A DNA stretch of 64,000 nt from Acanthosoma haemorrhoidale (Eukaryota > Arthropoda > Insecta > Hemiptera > Acanthosomatidae): positions 33,161,288 through 33,225,287 of the forward strand of contig OV884015.1 in the NCBI GenBank assembly GCA_930367205.1, in the 5' to 3' direction. A model generated the notes under the pieces. The model worked only from the letters and a program-made list of their open reading frames with translations. It did not search any database and had not been told where the DNA came from. Positions 36,501-49,378 of this stretch are shown piece after piece. How positions within the stretch are numbered: the stretch's first letter is position 1; the number at the start of each line of letters is the position of its first letter. The position numbers and the translations under genes are program-made.

Positions 36501-37451
36501 GGCTCTTTCGTCGTACTGGGCATGAACGCTGGGATCATCTTCGCCTACGTCCTTGGTGCACTGCTCCCATACATCGCCTTCAACTGCACTCTTCTAGCTG
36601 TGCCTCTTCTGTTCCTGGTGGCATTCGTCTGGCTGCCAGAGTCTCCAGAGTACCTCTGGGCCCGGGGGTGTAAGGAGGGAGCTCATGCCGCCCTGTTGTG
36701 GCTGCGTGGAGGAGACCTTGAATGTGTGCAGGAGCAGATGCTGTCCATGAGCAGCAAGTCCCAGCAAGAGGACGTCAGCTATTCCGCCTTGGTCTGCAGC
36801 AGGGGTAGGAGGATGGGCATGCTCATTGGCTTTGGACTCTTCTGTGCACAGCAGTTCTGTGGCATCCTCGCCATCCTATCGTACACTTCCTTCATCTTTA
36901 CAAAGTCCGGCAGCTCCATCGCTCCAGAGCGGGCCACCATCATCGTTGGTGTCATCCAACTCTTCGCTTCTTTCATCAGCTCTGTCATCGTTGACCGCTC
37001 TGGTCGGAGGATCCTGCTCCTCGTGTCCTATCTCTTCATGGGAGTGGCTCTCACCTCCTTGGGCATGTTCTTTTACCTGGATAGTATACACTTCGATGTC
37101 TCTGGGCTCAGTTGGGTCCCCGTTGCCTCCCTTTCCGTGCACGTGGTCACATACGCACTGGGTGCTGGACCAGTTCCCTTCGTTGTGGTGTCCGAGGTCC
37201 TCCCCTCGGACATCCGTGGACTGGCCACCTCCATCATTGTACTTTGGGGTACCATGCTAGCTTTCGTCAGCGTCAAGATCTTCCCTCTTCTCATAATGTA
37301 TGTTGGCACTTCTGGTTGCTTCTGGTTCTTTTCCATCTTCTGCTACGCCGGCTTCCTCTTCACTTGGTTTCTAATACCAGAAACAAAAGGTATTTCCCAA
37401 CAAGAGATCCTCTTGCGCCTCAACGGTGGGCGAGGAGTCGATATCTTGTAA
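27548..37451 (+). CDS. Tret1-like facilitative sugar transporter, two coding exons: join(27548..27737, 36127..37451)
   Basis: A plasma-membrane carrier of the major facilitator superfamily, sugar porter family, probably moving trehalose or another sugar down its gradient. Exon 1 encodes residues 1-63 plus one base of codon 64; it ends at a GTATGT donor. Exon 2 follows a pyrimidine-rich TTTCAG acceptor. The phase-1 junction makes a Val codon and joins the first membrane helix without a gap, giving 504 residues, a normal family length. Motifs seen: D-R-F-G-R-K at 123-128, GRFVIGVGGSG at 157-167, P-T-Y-I-S-E-I then R-G at 173-186, PESPEYL at 234-240, QQFCG at 305-309, DRSGRR at 353-358, SEVLPSDIRG at 419-428 and PETKG at 481-485. 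These are the sugar-porter signatures of both six-helix halves. A roughly 50-residue polar N-terminal tail precedes helix 1. The terminal exon is clearly richer in G+C than its surroundings. No frameshift or stop is present, so it looks functional. The substrate cannot be fixed from sequence; other GLUT-like sugar porters are the alternative. Confidence 0.93.
27738..36126 (+). other. Intron 1 of the sugar transporter (8389 bp)
   Basis: Bounded by GTATGT (27738-27743) and TTTCAG (36121-36126), with a CTGAC branch-like site just upstream of the acceptor. The interior is AT-rich with several islands of more balanced composition (about 28610-28910, 30420-30780, 31960-32200, 34050-34390, 34920-35160). 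None shows a recognisable protein; the open frames there are short and unmatched to any family I know. A possible tRNA-related piece sits near 34500. No LINE, LTR or DNA-transposon copy of the families recognised elsewhere in the window was seen inside it. Confidence 0.85.
34495..34625 (+). repeat. Possible tRNA-related element in intron 1
   Basis: GTAGCATGCTGAC resembles a pol III A box and GGATTCCATTCC a B box at about the right spacing. The nearby segment 34598-34620, read inverted, repeats GACTTCTAA..CC.GGATTC. Weak evidence; no second copy elsewhere in the window. Confidence 0.3.
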
Positions 37452-38055
37452 AAGCATTATCGAGAACAGAGTTGGGCGGAATGTATGAAAAAATACTCGA
37501 ATTTGTGATAATAATTAGTTTAAACATATCCTATAGTTTTTAAGTCGTTTATGTACCTGCTTATTAGTGATTTAGTATTTTATAATTTAGCTAAGTTACC
37601 TTCTTAATTAAATAATTTATTAATAATTTTATATATACATATATATATACTTATATTTATATACGCAGCTCTAATTAATGTTTAATTGCACATTAATTTA
37701 ACTGAATGGGTAATCAACGATAGGAACGTGTATTAATGGAATTGTTTAGTTAATGTATAGTTAATTAGAAACGGAGCTTTTTTAGCATTTTTTTTTCAAC
37801 TTTAATACTTTTCCTATTAACTATCGTACAGAATATATTATTGTTAAGTTAAAATTATGAGTCCACTGAAAATAATAAACGGTTGTGATGAAAAAGAAAT
37901 GTTTTAACAATAAATTGTGTTTATACTGATTAATTAGTATTAATGTTTTATATGACATGTAAATAATTTATGATACATGTATGTTTGTATATAGTATATA
38001 GTGCACATTGCATTTAATGTATAAACTATTAAATAAATGATTTTATTTTATTTAT
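37452..38055 (+). other. 3' UTR and poly(A) signals of the sugar transporter
   Basis: AT-rich, no coding features. AATAAA hexamers lie at 37874-37879, 37909-37914 and 38032-38037. The last is followed by a T-rich and TG-containing run (38040-38070), making it the best candidate cleavage region; the 37909 hexamer, followed by TTGTGTTT, is a plausible earlier alternative. The exact end is inferred. Confidence 0.5.
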
Positions 38056-38984
38056 TTAATGTGTTTCTTTCAATTTGAACCTTCACTCTATACTAACAAT
38101 CACTACTGCGTGCCAGAAATACTGCCTGGCATACAAACTTACGAATTCCACCCTAATCAAGTCAAACAAGAAATCAATAAAATAAAAAATATCGAATCTC
38201 CTGACCATAATTTTATAATCACTATTATTCTAAAACCATTTTTAAAAAAGGACTAATATACTCGACTAACCTGTACATCTGTGTACTTGCACTAATAATA
38301 ATTTGCTGGGGTAAATTGCAATAATAAGAATGATTTTAAAACCACTGAAACTAGTATTTGAAAAACCTTCCTACATACTTGTTAGCTTCGTACTTGACAA
38401 ACCATCAAATGCTTATTTGGGGAAGGCAAAAATCGCAATATGACAAAATTTAATTCCCGAACACCAATTTGTGTTCATAGCAAATTGTTCCACAACTCAT
38501 CAATGCCATCGTGTGGTCGATGAAGGCGCTAACAGTTTTTCACTGCAGGAACTTTTCTTGATGTCCTGTGGGTTTTTGGTTGTGGCATCACGGTCTTATG
38601 TCTATAATAAAAATGTGTTATTTTCCTACTAATATCTTATTTTAAAATCCTTCCTAGAAGACAGATATTATCACATAATAGTTGGTCAAAAAATACTGTT
38701 TATAGACTGCTCCTTCAAAGTAATATGGACTCCCAAATCATCTGCTAGTTCGAGTAGCAACATAAGACTTAAATGCTATGAGACTGAAGTAAGGATTTGT
38801 AAATTTAAATTAACTGCCATCATCTACCTAAGGTAGGATGAAAGGTATTGCTATTTTTATTAAATATTATTATTAATTTTCTTATTTGCAATTTATTTTT
38901 TATATTTTACTCTCTGTTTCTTGAGATTATTATTATTATTGGCATTTTCTACTGAATGTTTTACTTTTAATATATACTATCTAA
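38056..38984. other. Intergenic, nothing recognised
   Basis: AT-rich downstream flank of the transporter. The 65-codon frame at 38059-38256 is unsupported. Confidence 0.45.
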
Positions 38985-39882
38985 TTTACCCTCTGCCGCA
39001 AGTCCTGCCCGCTAGTTTTTTTAAATTCGATTCCTCTCCCTGTGCCTGAAACAGTAAGGTATTTAGGCTTCCATCTCGACAAAAGACTGACATGGAACCC
39101 ACACACGGGGCTAAAAAGACAAGAACTAAACAGACGCTATGGACAACTGTACAGACTACTTCGAAGGACATCCCATCGCTCAATAGAAAATAAACTACTT
39201 ATATAAAAAGTTATACTTAAGCCAATCTGGACATACGGAATTTCCCTATGGGGGACAGCAAAAAAGTCGAACATCAAGCGCATCCAATCCTTTCAATCAA
39301 AAGTCCTGAGAACAAAAGAAAATGCACTTATTTCGTCAGCAACAAAACCCTTCATAATGATCTGAATATACCCTACATTCTGGAACTCATCCCTTCTAAG
39401 TTCATAAAATTCCTTAGTAACCTATCCAACCACCCTAATTCCGTAGCACAGTCATTGCACTGCACCACTCATTCGTATTACCTCCTCGGAGATTAAAACA
39501 GCATTGGCCTCGTGACCTGCTATAATTAAGTGTTAGTGGGAGTCCTGGCAATGGCCATTTTCTCTAATCATGTCCTGAACGTCTGTGGCTCTCGCGCTCT
39601 TGGTCAGCCTCCGCTGGCTCTTGTCCAGTGACGCGGCTGACTTAGGAGCGTGGGGGACTTCCCAAGACTCCACTTCCTCCTTCGCACGCGAGGGAGGTGA
39701 CAACCTTGTGGACTTGGGGGCCTCCGGGCTGTTTGTAAATATTGTATGAATGAGCGAGTGAATGATGAATTGTAAATATGGTATGAATGATAACATTTAT
39801 CTTAATTATTTATAGCCTAGTAAAAAGGCAGATTGTAATTTTATCTAAAAAAAAATGAAAAAAAAATAAATAAAAAAATTAT
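38985..39882 (+). mobile_element. LINE J1, 5'-truncated, with 3' UTR and A-rich tail
   Basis: RT thumb/C-terminal coding (39030-39500) is very close to the inverse of 2189-2570 (VRYLGFHLDKRLTW, then PIWTYGI). The 3' UTR (39510-39840) matches the other J1 copies, and an A-rich tail lies at 39846-39880. It is the best-preserved J1 3' terminus here. Confidence 0.85.
38990..39500 (+). pseudogene. LINE J1 RT C-terminal fragment
   Basis: Reads through the palm-to-thumb region after the catalytic block. A stop interrupts I-E-N-K-L-L-I (TAA near 39204) and indels follow. Its sequence supports the reading of the copy at 2189-2721. Confidence 0.75.
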
Positions 39883-40684
39883 CTAATTTGAAACAACGTG
39901 TGATGTACTGCTTTATGATGGACTCCATGAGTCTGAAACGTCGCAATTATTGCATGAATTCATAATGTAAATCGATACAGAATGATATATCGTGATACAT
40001 ATTTGATATATTTTTTAGATTTATTTGATCTCTTTCTGAATTTCTTCTAAACTTCCTTGGGCGACTAAACGTTTTGGGGTATTTGCCTCTGTGTATTTCC
40101 TTTCAATATTTTGAATAAATAGAGTGTGATTTTTACCTTAAACTATAATTTAGTTTTTATAATATTTATTAAACATATTAAAAACTAAGCTTGATTAAGA
40201 TATCTGTCCTTAAAACTGCCTAAGGCTTCAGTAAGGATCCACTCGAGAAACTTTATGCGCTTACCCTTGTGAAAATATTCTTCGACACCGGCACGGTTGC
40301 AGACACCGACTGAAATATCGCTCTTTAGAAGCGAAGAAGAAAAAGTGAACTAGGGACACTTTGAAGAAACAGATAAAGTTGTACCGTTGAGCGGAGGTGA
40401 GCTAAAAGGTTTATAAATCAGGCTGGGCCGAAGACTTTTCACCGAGCTTTTCCGACGTATGTTCGTTCCTTGCCACCCGCTCACACACTTAGTATAGTCG
40501 GAATAAGAAATGTCTACCACTTGAGAGCTGGGAGATTGATATTGGGCCCAGGGGAAGTGAGGTCATTCGCGTCGGTTTGTATCGGCTATCTCCAGTTTGC
40601 GCAGTTTGGATATAACTAGTAAGACCGGACTCTTCAAGCTCTTATAGCCATATTGCTGTCTCTCAAAATATGTCTTTATTCCTG
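39883..40684. other. Intergenic, nothing recognised
   Basis: 40200-40560 is less AT-rich than its surroundings, but I could not assign it to a gene or repeat. Confidence 0.4.
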
Positions 40685-40797
40685 GCCATAGTCCATAGAC
40701 AACCATGTGGATTTGGGAGACCTCTGTGCTGTTTGTAAATACTGTATGAATGAGCGAGTGAATGCAGATTGTAAATATTAGCACGATAAACTTGTTT
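40685..40797 (+). mobile_element. LINE J1 3' UTR fragment
   Basis: CATGTGGATTTGGGAG, GCTGTTTGTAAATACTG and TGAATGAGCGAGTGAATG match the J1 3' UTR in the same orientation as the copy at 38985. The ends are eroded. Confidence 0.65.
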
Positions 40798-43700
40798 CAA
40801 TTTAGATTGTCTACAATCTTGAATTATATTATAAAAGTATAGTTTAATATAATCGCTTTTGTGATTCGTCTCGACCTATACAAGCAAAAGAAAAAAGAAA
40901 AAAAATGGGAAAACGGGTGTGACATACGACCAACAAGGCATAGCACAGATATTTGCGGTGTAGGAGTCAGCTGAGGCACTATTAGATGAAAAGTGGCAGA
41001 TGGAGGAGGCAGTTGGTTTTGGCAGAGGAAATACTAGAGAAATAAATCACAAGTGGCCAGCTTCCGGTCAGAGAATCGATTTCCTATCGTGCGATAGGGG
41101 GGGGGGGGGGCTGTGTCTCCGTGGCTTAGATATTTCAACGTTTCCACCTCACGACCTCTATATACTGTGCCGATCCAATTTCCTTTAGCAAAATAATTTC
41201 TTTCGAAAGAATTATTTTCGATGATAATAAATGTTTATTAAAAGTTTTTTGTCACTGAGTGATGTTTTTTCATGTATATACACAATGCTGTGAATACCTA
41301 TCTTCTGGTGCTCTAGCTCCTTCCCTGCTCTTGAGGTGTAACCACGCGACCTTTTGGTCATGGGCACAGGCCTAGAATAGCTCCCCACTTACATATACAT
41401 TTTCATACAAACTAATAATAATGATAAGGTACTTTATTTATTAATTCACATCTGTGACCAGAGTCACAACAAGCGAATGTACTGTGAATGTGTATTTTAA
41501 AAAATTCACAGGACATCCAATGATACACCCTATATTGTTGAAGATATCTTATTTTTATTAATTTAGAATATCTCTATTCAAACGACTCCTCGGTCGTCGT
41601 GAATGTTACCAGGTTAGTCAGATGTAGACACTCCTTGTGTCAGTGGATTTTTCTGTGTCCGTAAAGTTAATTAAACCAAAAATGTCTTGCATAGGGTCTA
41701 AAAGTGACCACTTTTCTGCCTGAAATGCGAACATGGTGTGTATTTGACCCTAATGGTCCGCGCGTCAAAATTTCAAGAACTGTCGAGTTTAATGGTACTT
41801 AAAAGTATTAACAATTTACAGAATGGATCTCACCGCGTAGTAGCTCGAGTATGTCTGGTGTTTGACCTGAACAATTTCCAACTAGTTCTTTATTATATAT
41901 TACGGGTTGTTTTACTCCATACTTTATAACTTATTAAAAGAAAATAACTACGGGATCGCGAATAATTTAAAATCTGTTGTTGATAGTTTTAAAGGCGTAT
42001 TAATTTGACTAAGACATAAACTTTATTAATTTGTTTTATAATCCTAATATTCATAACCGAGTGGCTAGTTTTCTACCGAGCCCGCTGTCCAAGCTAGAGA
42101 GATAGCATGTTACATGTAAGTCACATTTCATGCACGGAATTTTGAGTAGAGTATTAAATTAATGATCCCGAAGCTATTTTTAAAAGGGGATTGATTCCTA
42201 ATATTTTCCTTTCAATTTCGATATATCCGATCCCGAAAACCACCCCTTTTCCCTTACAGAGGGTCAGTGGCGACGGGATTCTGCTATGGGTAAGTTTGAA
42301 ATTTATTGAATCTAAAATTATTAATTTATTGATTATTAATATAATTTGTTGCTATGTTTTGATTGATTTCGCTATTTGTCGTCGTTATTTTATATCACAG
42401 TCCACTGTTGGTTCTCTACCAGAGAAATAACTTGAAAACTCGTTCGTTCTAATTTTGACCTAAAATTGTATTGGTGATTTCACAGCTAATTTATCCGCGT
42501 TCACATTGGTCCTCCGGGCCGGATACATTAGAACTTAATTCATCGAGAGAGAGTATTCACTAATCAAAGTCCCTAATTATGTGCTACTGCATAATTAACT
42601 ATTGCGTTTATCCATATAATACTTGAGGACAGAAAACATTCTCTGTTAAAGCTGCTCTGGTTATTTAGCCGTAATTTGGATGGAATAGCAATGAAAATAT
42701 AATTAAATAAAGGTGCATCCATTAGCTATAAAATAAAGATAATATATATTAGATATAGGGCTGTTTCTTCCAGCAGTGCATCCATCTATTCACACTAAAA
42801 TTTACATCAAAATCAACGAAGATATCTAAGACTATATTACAACATAACTACTAAAATGGATGAAAATATGAACGTATAAAAACCTACTTGAACTAAAGAT
42901 ATAATGGTTTATGTAAAATTATATTCGGAGAGAAAACCTATAAGAGATAAAGACATGGTAAATATAAAGGAAAGAAAATACAATAATTATAATTTATTAT
43001 TGCATAAGTGCTACCCCAGTTTTCAATCAATGGAGAGGTTATTGTCTGGTCACCCAATGCTACCAACAGTAGGGTCACAACGACGTCCACATCCGAGGAT
43101 CGTTATTCGACCTTTTCGAGGCTCTTTATTATATTATGACTCAACATTATCATTTAGTTGATTTGAATACTCTAACCGAATCTTTACAGTTACAATGGCT
43201 ACAAGCTCCCTCACTGTGAGGTATGGCTCGTTAGCCTGCAAAGCCATCTTGAAGAGGCAGAAGCGCTGACATGAGTCACCGGGATGAGGCAAATATGCAG
43301 ATCTGTAGCCACATTTGAATTTCAACGAGGGCTTAGTCCACTTTATCAAGCTGCCATAAGAACAGCTAGGGCTGTACACTCGGTGGGAATATACCCTACA
43401 CTTTGTCATTCTGATCTATACCATCCAAGGTAAGACTTTACATACCACGGCTGTCATGTTGACTTTAGTGGAATGGAACAATGAGCGGAGAAACATAACT
43501 ACAATCGTCAACGTTTCGAGCGAGCTGAAACACAAAATCTACGACATATCTCTCATTTCAGTAACTAAACAAAATCGAAATTATAGAACACACTGCATGG
43601 AATATATTAAACGACCCTATAAGGAGGAATTTGTATTTTACAGTAAAATATGCCCAGCAACGAGAGCAAACATTTACGCACTACAAATTAAGAAAATTCA

Positions 43701-45294
43701 TATCAAAATGTTTAAATTGCTGTATAGACGTATCGTAACTACACGTCGCTGTATCGTGTAGTTACCCGTGATTATTGATTGTAGCATTTCATCCTGGAAG
43801 TTCAATGGTTTAGCTTGAATGCGATATTGAAACAGCACTACTTCTCATCGTTTTTAAGTTAACATTACAATTATAATTTTTTTCTTGTTCCTTTAGGAAA
43901 AATATGACCACTTTTCATTAAAAAAAAAAATGCAAAAACTGACATTTACAAAAATATCAGATAAATATTGCTTTCTTCTGTTCGATTTCATCGTTGTTTT
44001 TTAAAGTCAGCTCATTAGGTCGGGTAATATTGCTGATTTTTCTCCGATTAATGACTTGCCATTCAGCCGATACTTGAGCCTTTTGGAGTAATTTATATAT
44101 GACATTTTTAAAACATAAGTGATTGCCTGTATGTTCCTGAATCTGTATAGAAGAGTCAGGAGGAAGACAGGAAAACCGTCTTTTAAATTGAACTGTCACT
44201 TAGTTTATTATTTATTAATCTTTTTGACCTTGAAAATTCCTGTTCGATCTCCTTATTGCCAGACGAGGTGTTAGCTCGTAAAATCTAAACTAACTAGCAT
44301 AAAACTATGTAACTTATATTGCTATTAAATAATTAAGGAAGTAATAATAAATTTACAATGAAATATATGGTATAGGAAGAAACATAATGTAAAAATAAAA
44401 ATAAATCTTCACCTAGTAATCAGAATACGAAAATACACACATTGTAAAATTAGATTGTCGAATCTGTCATTTGCACAAATTACTAGGCAGATGGCAAAAA
44501 TCTAATGATTTGAACCTACCACTTGACGTTTGCTAAAAAATGTCTAGACCCTTCCTTAATCAAACGTCTAGCCGTTTCATTAAACTTCGGCCTCTGTTAA
44601 GTCAGTTGGTCGAACAAGATAAAAACAGCTGTAATCTTTTTATTTTATCCTTTTGTCTGTTTACTAATTTTTTGCCAGTTAATTTCCCAACGTGAAAATT
44701 TTATCCCAAGTTAGATGTTTATTATTTTGAAAAGAAATTAACCGTGGACTCCTGCAATCGAGGATTTCAGTGCGAGATCCAGTTTCTTCTTTTTGTAAGT
44801 CTGATAAAAAATGTATGATCAGCAGCTGCGAATTTTATTTGAAAAAATAAAATGAATAAATAATTATGTTTCTGTATGAAATGAATAATCATTTCATTTT
44901 GGCTAACTGTCTAACGCCCTCTAGACAATTAAGTGCTTATACTCTTGATGAAATATATTAGTACTTAATAAAGCGTCTAGCATATCGTCGATCATTTAAA
45001 ATTTGAATAAATGACTAGGCCACTTGAGCGAATGATTGATTTCACTATCTCCCTGCGTCATATAACCCCGAATCTATTTTACTAGTTTCAGTCCCACTAA
45101 AAGAACGCATATGCAAGAGAAAGATAAACATGGAATAGAGCGAAAAAATAAGGTTTTCGAGAGGCACCCGCCGGATGCGGTCTCGTCGACCAAGCCAGTG
45201 CCCGGCGGGCGACAGAAAGAGATACATGAATAAACCTGTGGTATTTGACCTTTGCTGGCGGCCTAGTCGGGGGCCAGCTTAATCGTATTTGTTT
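40798..45294. other. Intergenic, nothing recognised
   Basis: AT-rich with a G run (41098-41110). The frames at 42904-43161, 43134-43409 (minus), 43456-43761 and 43957-44199 (minus) are 80-101 codons long and carry no motif I recognise. Not called as genes. Confidence 0.4.
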
Positions 45295-45365
45295 ATTGAT
45301 CTGATTCTATAAGATCTTAGAAGGTGTGCCTTGACAGTGCACTATGGTCAGGAAAAGATGTAATA
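45295..45365 (-). mobile_element. Fragment of the same LTR family as the two solo LTRs
   Basis: ATCTGATTCTATAAGATCTT and GACAGTGCACTATGGTCAGG align with the inverse of 50100-50165 (ATCTGACTCCATATTTGATA, GACAATGCACTTTGGTCAGG). Only about 70 bp is recognisable. Confidence 0.45.
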
Positions 45366-45374
45366 GGCTAGGAA

Positions 45375-45473
45375 CTTGGAAGGGATGAGTTCAAGAATTA
45401 AGATCGCTATGGAGAATTTCGTTGTTGACGTAATAAGGGGGTTTTACTATTGTTCTCAGGACTTTTGTCAAAA
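45375..45473 (-). mobile_element. LINE J1 RT fragment
   Basis: GAAGGGATGAGTTC and TACTATTGTTCTCAGGACTTTTG match the J1 RT C-terminus (compare 2235-2268 and the inverse of 39285-39400). About 100 bp, directly beside the LTR fragment. Confidence 0.65.
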
Positions 45474-48410
45474 GTTTATTATATTATAAATTATTATATA
45501 AATTATAACAAAAAAAAGTTTTCAATTAAACCTTTATAATATAATTTATTCCAGATATACAATCTTTAGGTATGATTTTCAATAATTTTTTTTATTATAA
45601 TGTAAAGAATAGTTCTGGAACAATTACATTTTTTCATTTAAACAGTCTGTTCGTGGAAAAGTTCTCCTTTACTTTTGATTACGGCTTTGACAACTGTAAC
45701 CCTTTCAATGTGTTTGTTCAACCTTCGAAGTATTTCAATATGTAAGGTTGTCTTACACTTCTGACAGGCATTATATATATTTACGGCTAGTAACGAGTTC
45801 CCAGTATAAGAGGTCTACCTTCGTACTAATGCTGTGTAATTTTCAAAGCGTTCCAAATTGGTTAAAATGAACAAAGTGGCTATTTGATACCTGTAGCCCC
45901 GTGGCTATTACAAAGCCTCTCCTACCGTGCGTAAATCCCCTAGCTGAGAGATAGACAAATCCAACCCTTGAAGAGCACAAAAACCCTTTTAGCTTCCCAT
46001 TCCCTGCAGGGAACAGGAGTCGGCTTTTACCTCACTTCTTCGGGGAGTGCGGGCGGTCCTTCTGTCTGCTGCTCCATTAGCGGCGGATCTTCACTTCTGC
46101 TCACATCTCAGGGTTCCGCTCGACTGCTGGGCCTCAAAGCAAAGGCTCTACTTTCAGACAGGTACTCAGCAATCATGTTTTGGCGCCTTTCTGTGACTTC
46201 TATGTGGTCGGTATTAAAAAAAAAATAGACCACATCACTTCTAACTATACAGATAGTTACAATTTGCTTATAATAATTAATAAAATGTAATATGTTATGT
46301 TGTACTATTTATCTGGTATGTGTCTTAATGTTATTTTATTATAATTTTGCATGTTTAAATAAATACAATTTAGCTCATAATTTACGCAATGAAATTAGTA
46401 AGGCTTCTGTCCCTTGATTCTGTTATGAGTTTGAACCCACGATTAATAATAGTTACTAGCCCACGGATGTTTGAATGAACTGTTGCCTATAAATTTCTCC
46501 TATTTAACATTAATATAAAGCATTTTAATTCACCCTTAATTCGGTTATATCATATGTTATACAGTAGTGTTCGTACAAATGAGTGAATAAACCTGATATC
46601 TTGGTTACCAGATAGAGTCGCGGGAAGTATGAAAAAAATAAAATACGTGAAATAATTCAGTCACAAGCATCAGAAGCTATTAACAGAAAGTAATACTTCT
46701 TGAAAAGACTATTTTCACTTACTAAAATGGTTTAATAAATAAAATAAAGAATTTTTTTATTAAAAATAACGACTATATTTGTCACAACCATTTAGAAAAC
46801 TGTGTAATGGTGTAGACATCTTGATACGTATTTACTTTATGAATTGTATTTTTTTTTTAACACAATTTATTTAATTGTGGTAGAAAGGTTTAAATCAAAT
46901 AGTTTATTAATCAAATTTAGAGCATGTTCGTAACATTAAATGGAGTGAGAGGTTCTTGTCTACAGAGTGCGGCTTACATGTAATTATTGGACTAAGATTC
47001 AAAATAAATTGAATACTGATACAAAGTTTAAAGCTTTAGGGGGAAAATGGAAATTATTTTTACAGTACATCCAGATAGAGAGGTTGTTTTTGACTGACTT
47101 AATCGGATATATGATCAACAATTTACTCTTTTTAAGTGGAGTACAATGAATTTATATTGTATTGTTTATTGTAAGTATTCAGTAGATGACAAATTGATTG
47201 AATTGTTTTTATTCTATTGACGTGGGGCATGTTACTGTTATTATCTGGTTGAGGGGAATTTCTTTATTTTGTCCTTAACAACTAGTCCGGGCAACAGGGG
47301 TTCGAAAAGAGCGACCTCATAGAAAAAAATAAAATAATATATTTTGACACCTCGTATCTAGTCCGCGTTTTTCAGAAAACGCAAAACATCGCGAAAAATT
47401 GCACTTTGTTTAGTTTGTTGGTATTATGTTGAAAACTATTAACTCTACGGTAAAACAAATAATATACAAATTTAAATGTTAACAAATTTCCTACCTAATT
47501 TTTATACATTTTTTTCGTCAGTTGCGTGGTTAAGGTGCTAAAGCGCGTTGAAATATCAAACAAATCTTATCAAGTGCCTAAAAGGTGATTTTATCTTTGG
47601 TCGTAAAAAAAAATGAACTAAGTGTTATAAAATTCTTTATTCAAGCAATTATAAGTATTATTTAAGTTTATTAGTAATTATAATTCAAGGCGAGGCCGTT
47701 CACTTTCTGATGGCTAGCAGCCTACCGTTGGTCAGGATGTTCACCCGTTAAAGAAAATAGTAAGAATTACATCAAGGCCTTCAACCGTTAATAACTAATG
47801 TTAATAATAAATTAATTTAAAAAACTCAACAATTCATGTTGCCTTGAGAAGTAACTATCCAGTCAAGTATTTGGATTTTACCTTCCTCAACTTCTAAGTC
47901 AATCCTATCTATCAGAGTATTTCGAAGGGGTTTCATTAATTTCATTTTGCTTCGATTGTAAAGCGTGGAAGTAAAGTCACATCCACTCATGGCCTGCAAG
48001 AATAGAATGTCTTCAGCAACGCTTTAGTCCACTGAGAGTCTATGTGCAAAATATTAGATTTGACGGAAATTTATACAGATATTTATGTCGTAGAGTCAAT
48101 AGTTTTCTATATAGAACTAAAAAGCTAAAAAAAGTCTGATTCAGTACCCTAAAAAACATGTAGAACCGTTCAGAAAAAACTTATAGGATTTTTTTCCCTG
48201 CGAATCCCTTATTGACTCGACTAAACTTTTGTCTCATAGCTTTATTTGTAGGCATCAGCAGAGAAAATGTTCTAAGTATTCTTTGAGAGCACATTGAGGG
48301 CGTATTTCAGAGCAGTGGTTGAGTATTAACTCGTGGTTTGGGATATGCAAGTAACTATTAATTAATAATAAAACAACTTTATTATGATTAAATTTCAAAC
48401 TTCCTCATTG
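45474..48410. other. Intergenic, nothing recognised
   Basis: AT-rich. The 86-codon frame at 45968-46228 lies in a balanced-composition patch but has no recognisable domain on either strand. 46418-46470 carries a B-box-like sequence on the minus strand only. Confidence 0.4.
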
Positions 48411-48510
48411 GGCAATAAGTAATTGTGATAAATGATCTCAATCATACCATATTTACAATTTTTATTCACTCGCTCATTCATACAGCATTTACAAACGGCC
48501 CAGAGACTTT
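48411..48510 (-). mobile_element. LINE J1 3' terminal fragment
   Basis: GGGCAATAAGTAATTGTGATA, then TTTACAATTTTTATTCACTC and GGCCCAGAGAC, as at 22957-23065. Cut off at 48510 by a T-rich run. Confidence 0.7.
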
Positions 48511-49378
48511 TTTCTTTTTTTTTAATCGTGTGATCTATTTTGGCTGGTAACCATATTACCCTGGTAAATATTAGCTAAAGCACTATGGTCATATAACTCA
48601 GGGGGTAGCTTACTTTGGACTTTGATGCCCTTTCCAATTTACTGTAGGACTAGGTAAATATCTGATGGCAGGTGGGATTTTTTTTTTATATTATGGTTAT
48701 CACGAGTAAATTATGGGAAATATATACTAAATGTAGGAGAATTTTTAGTACGGCCTGGATAGTGTATCATTTTAAGTTCATGATTATATTGTAATTTTCT
48801 CACGTTCAAGCGGAACAACACTAGTGATAAATTCCAACACATTTATAGAAGCAGCTTAGAAATTATAATATATAGAGCTGTAACGTTGTTTGACAGTGTC
48901 GTTATGAAAGATATATAAGTAAATGTATTGTATATATTTGTGAAGATACAGTTATCGGTGGAAGTGGAACGTGCCCTGCAGTGAGGCTGTGCGGGTTTGG
49001 TGATTACGGGGCCGGTTGGGGGAAGGGCTGTGAGTTTGCGACGACCCTTATTAAGTTTGAACTGCCGATAGTTGGGCCTTTGCCGCAGGGCAACTCCCTA
49101 TCTTAAATATCTACAGCCCTTGCACATTATCTCTGTCATACCAACTCTTCATGTCAAAACTTTGTAAACATTCACGCTTATTAACAGTACTATATATATA
49201 TAAATTATTTTTAATTAGTTTTCGTTGTTTAGAGATGTGCGAAATAAAAATATCTATGAATAAATGAAATTAAATAAGTTTACAGTGTCAAATGGGGCTA
49301 TGTTTATTACTTGATCAATAATGGTTTATACTGCATTAGATCCGCTGATGATCTTTGAACTATTTTCACCTTTTGCGA
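48511..49378. other. Intergenic, nothing recognised
   Basis: 48960-49150 has more balanced composition but shows no gene or known repeat. Confidence 0.4.

Noticed and set aside
36157..37543. Several 61-144 codon frames overlapping the transporter terminal exon in other frames and on the other strand
   Set aside because: Shadows of the real, motif-rich frame; none has a domain of its own.
42055..42110. tRNA-like GAGTGGCTAG stretch
   Set aside because: Only an A-box-like part; no B box or acceptor stem.
45968..46228. 86-codon frame in a balanced-composition patch
   Set aside because: Neither strand gives a known domain; no start context or neighbour to support it.
46410..46485. B-box-like GTGGGTTCAAACTC on the minus strand
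   Set aside because: No A box at the right distance and no cloverleaf; not enough for a tRNA or SINE.
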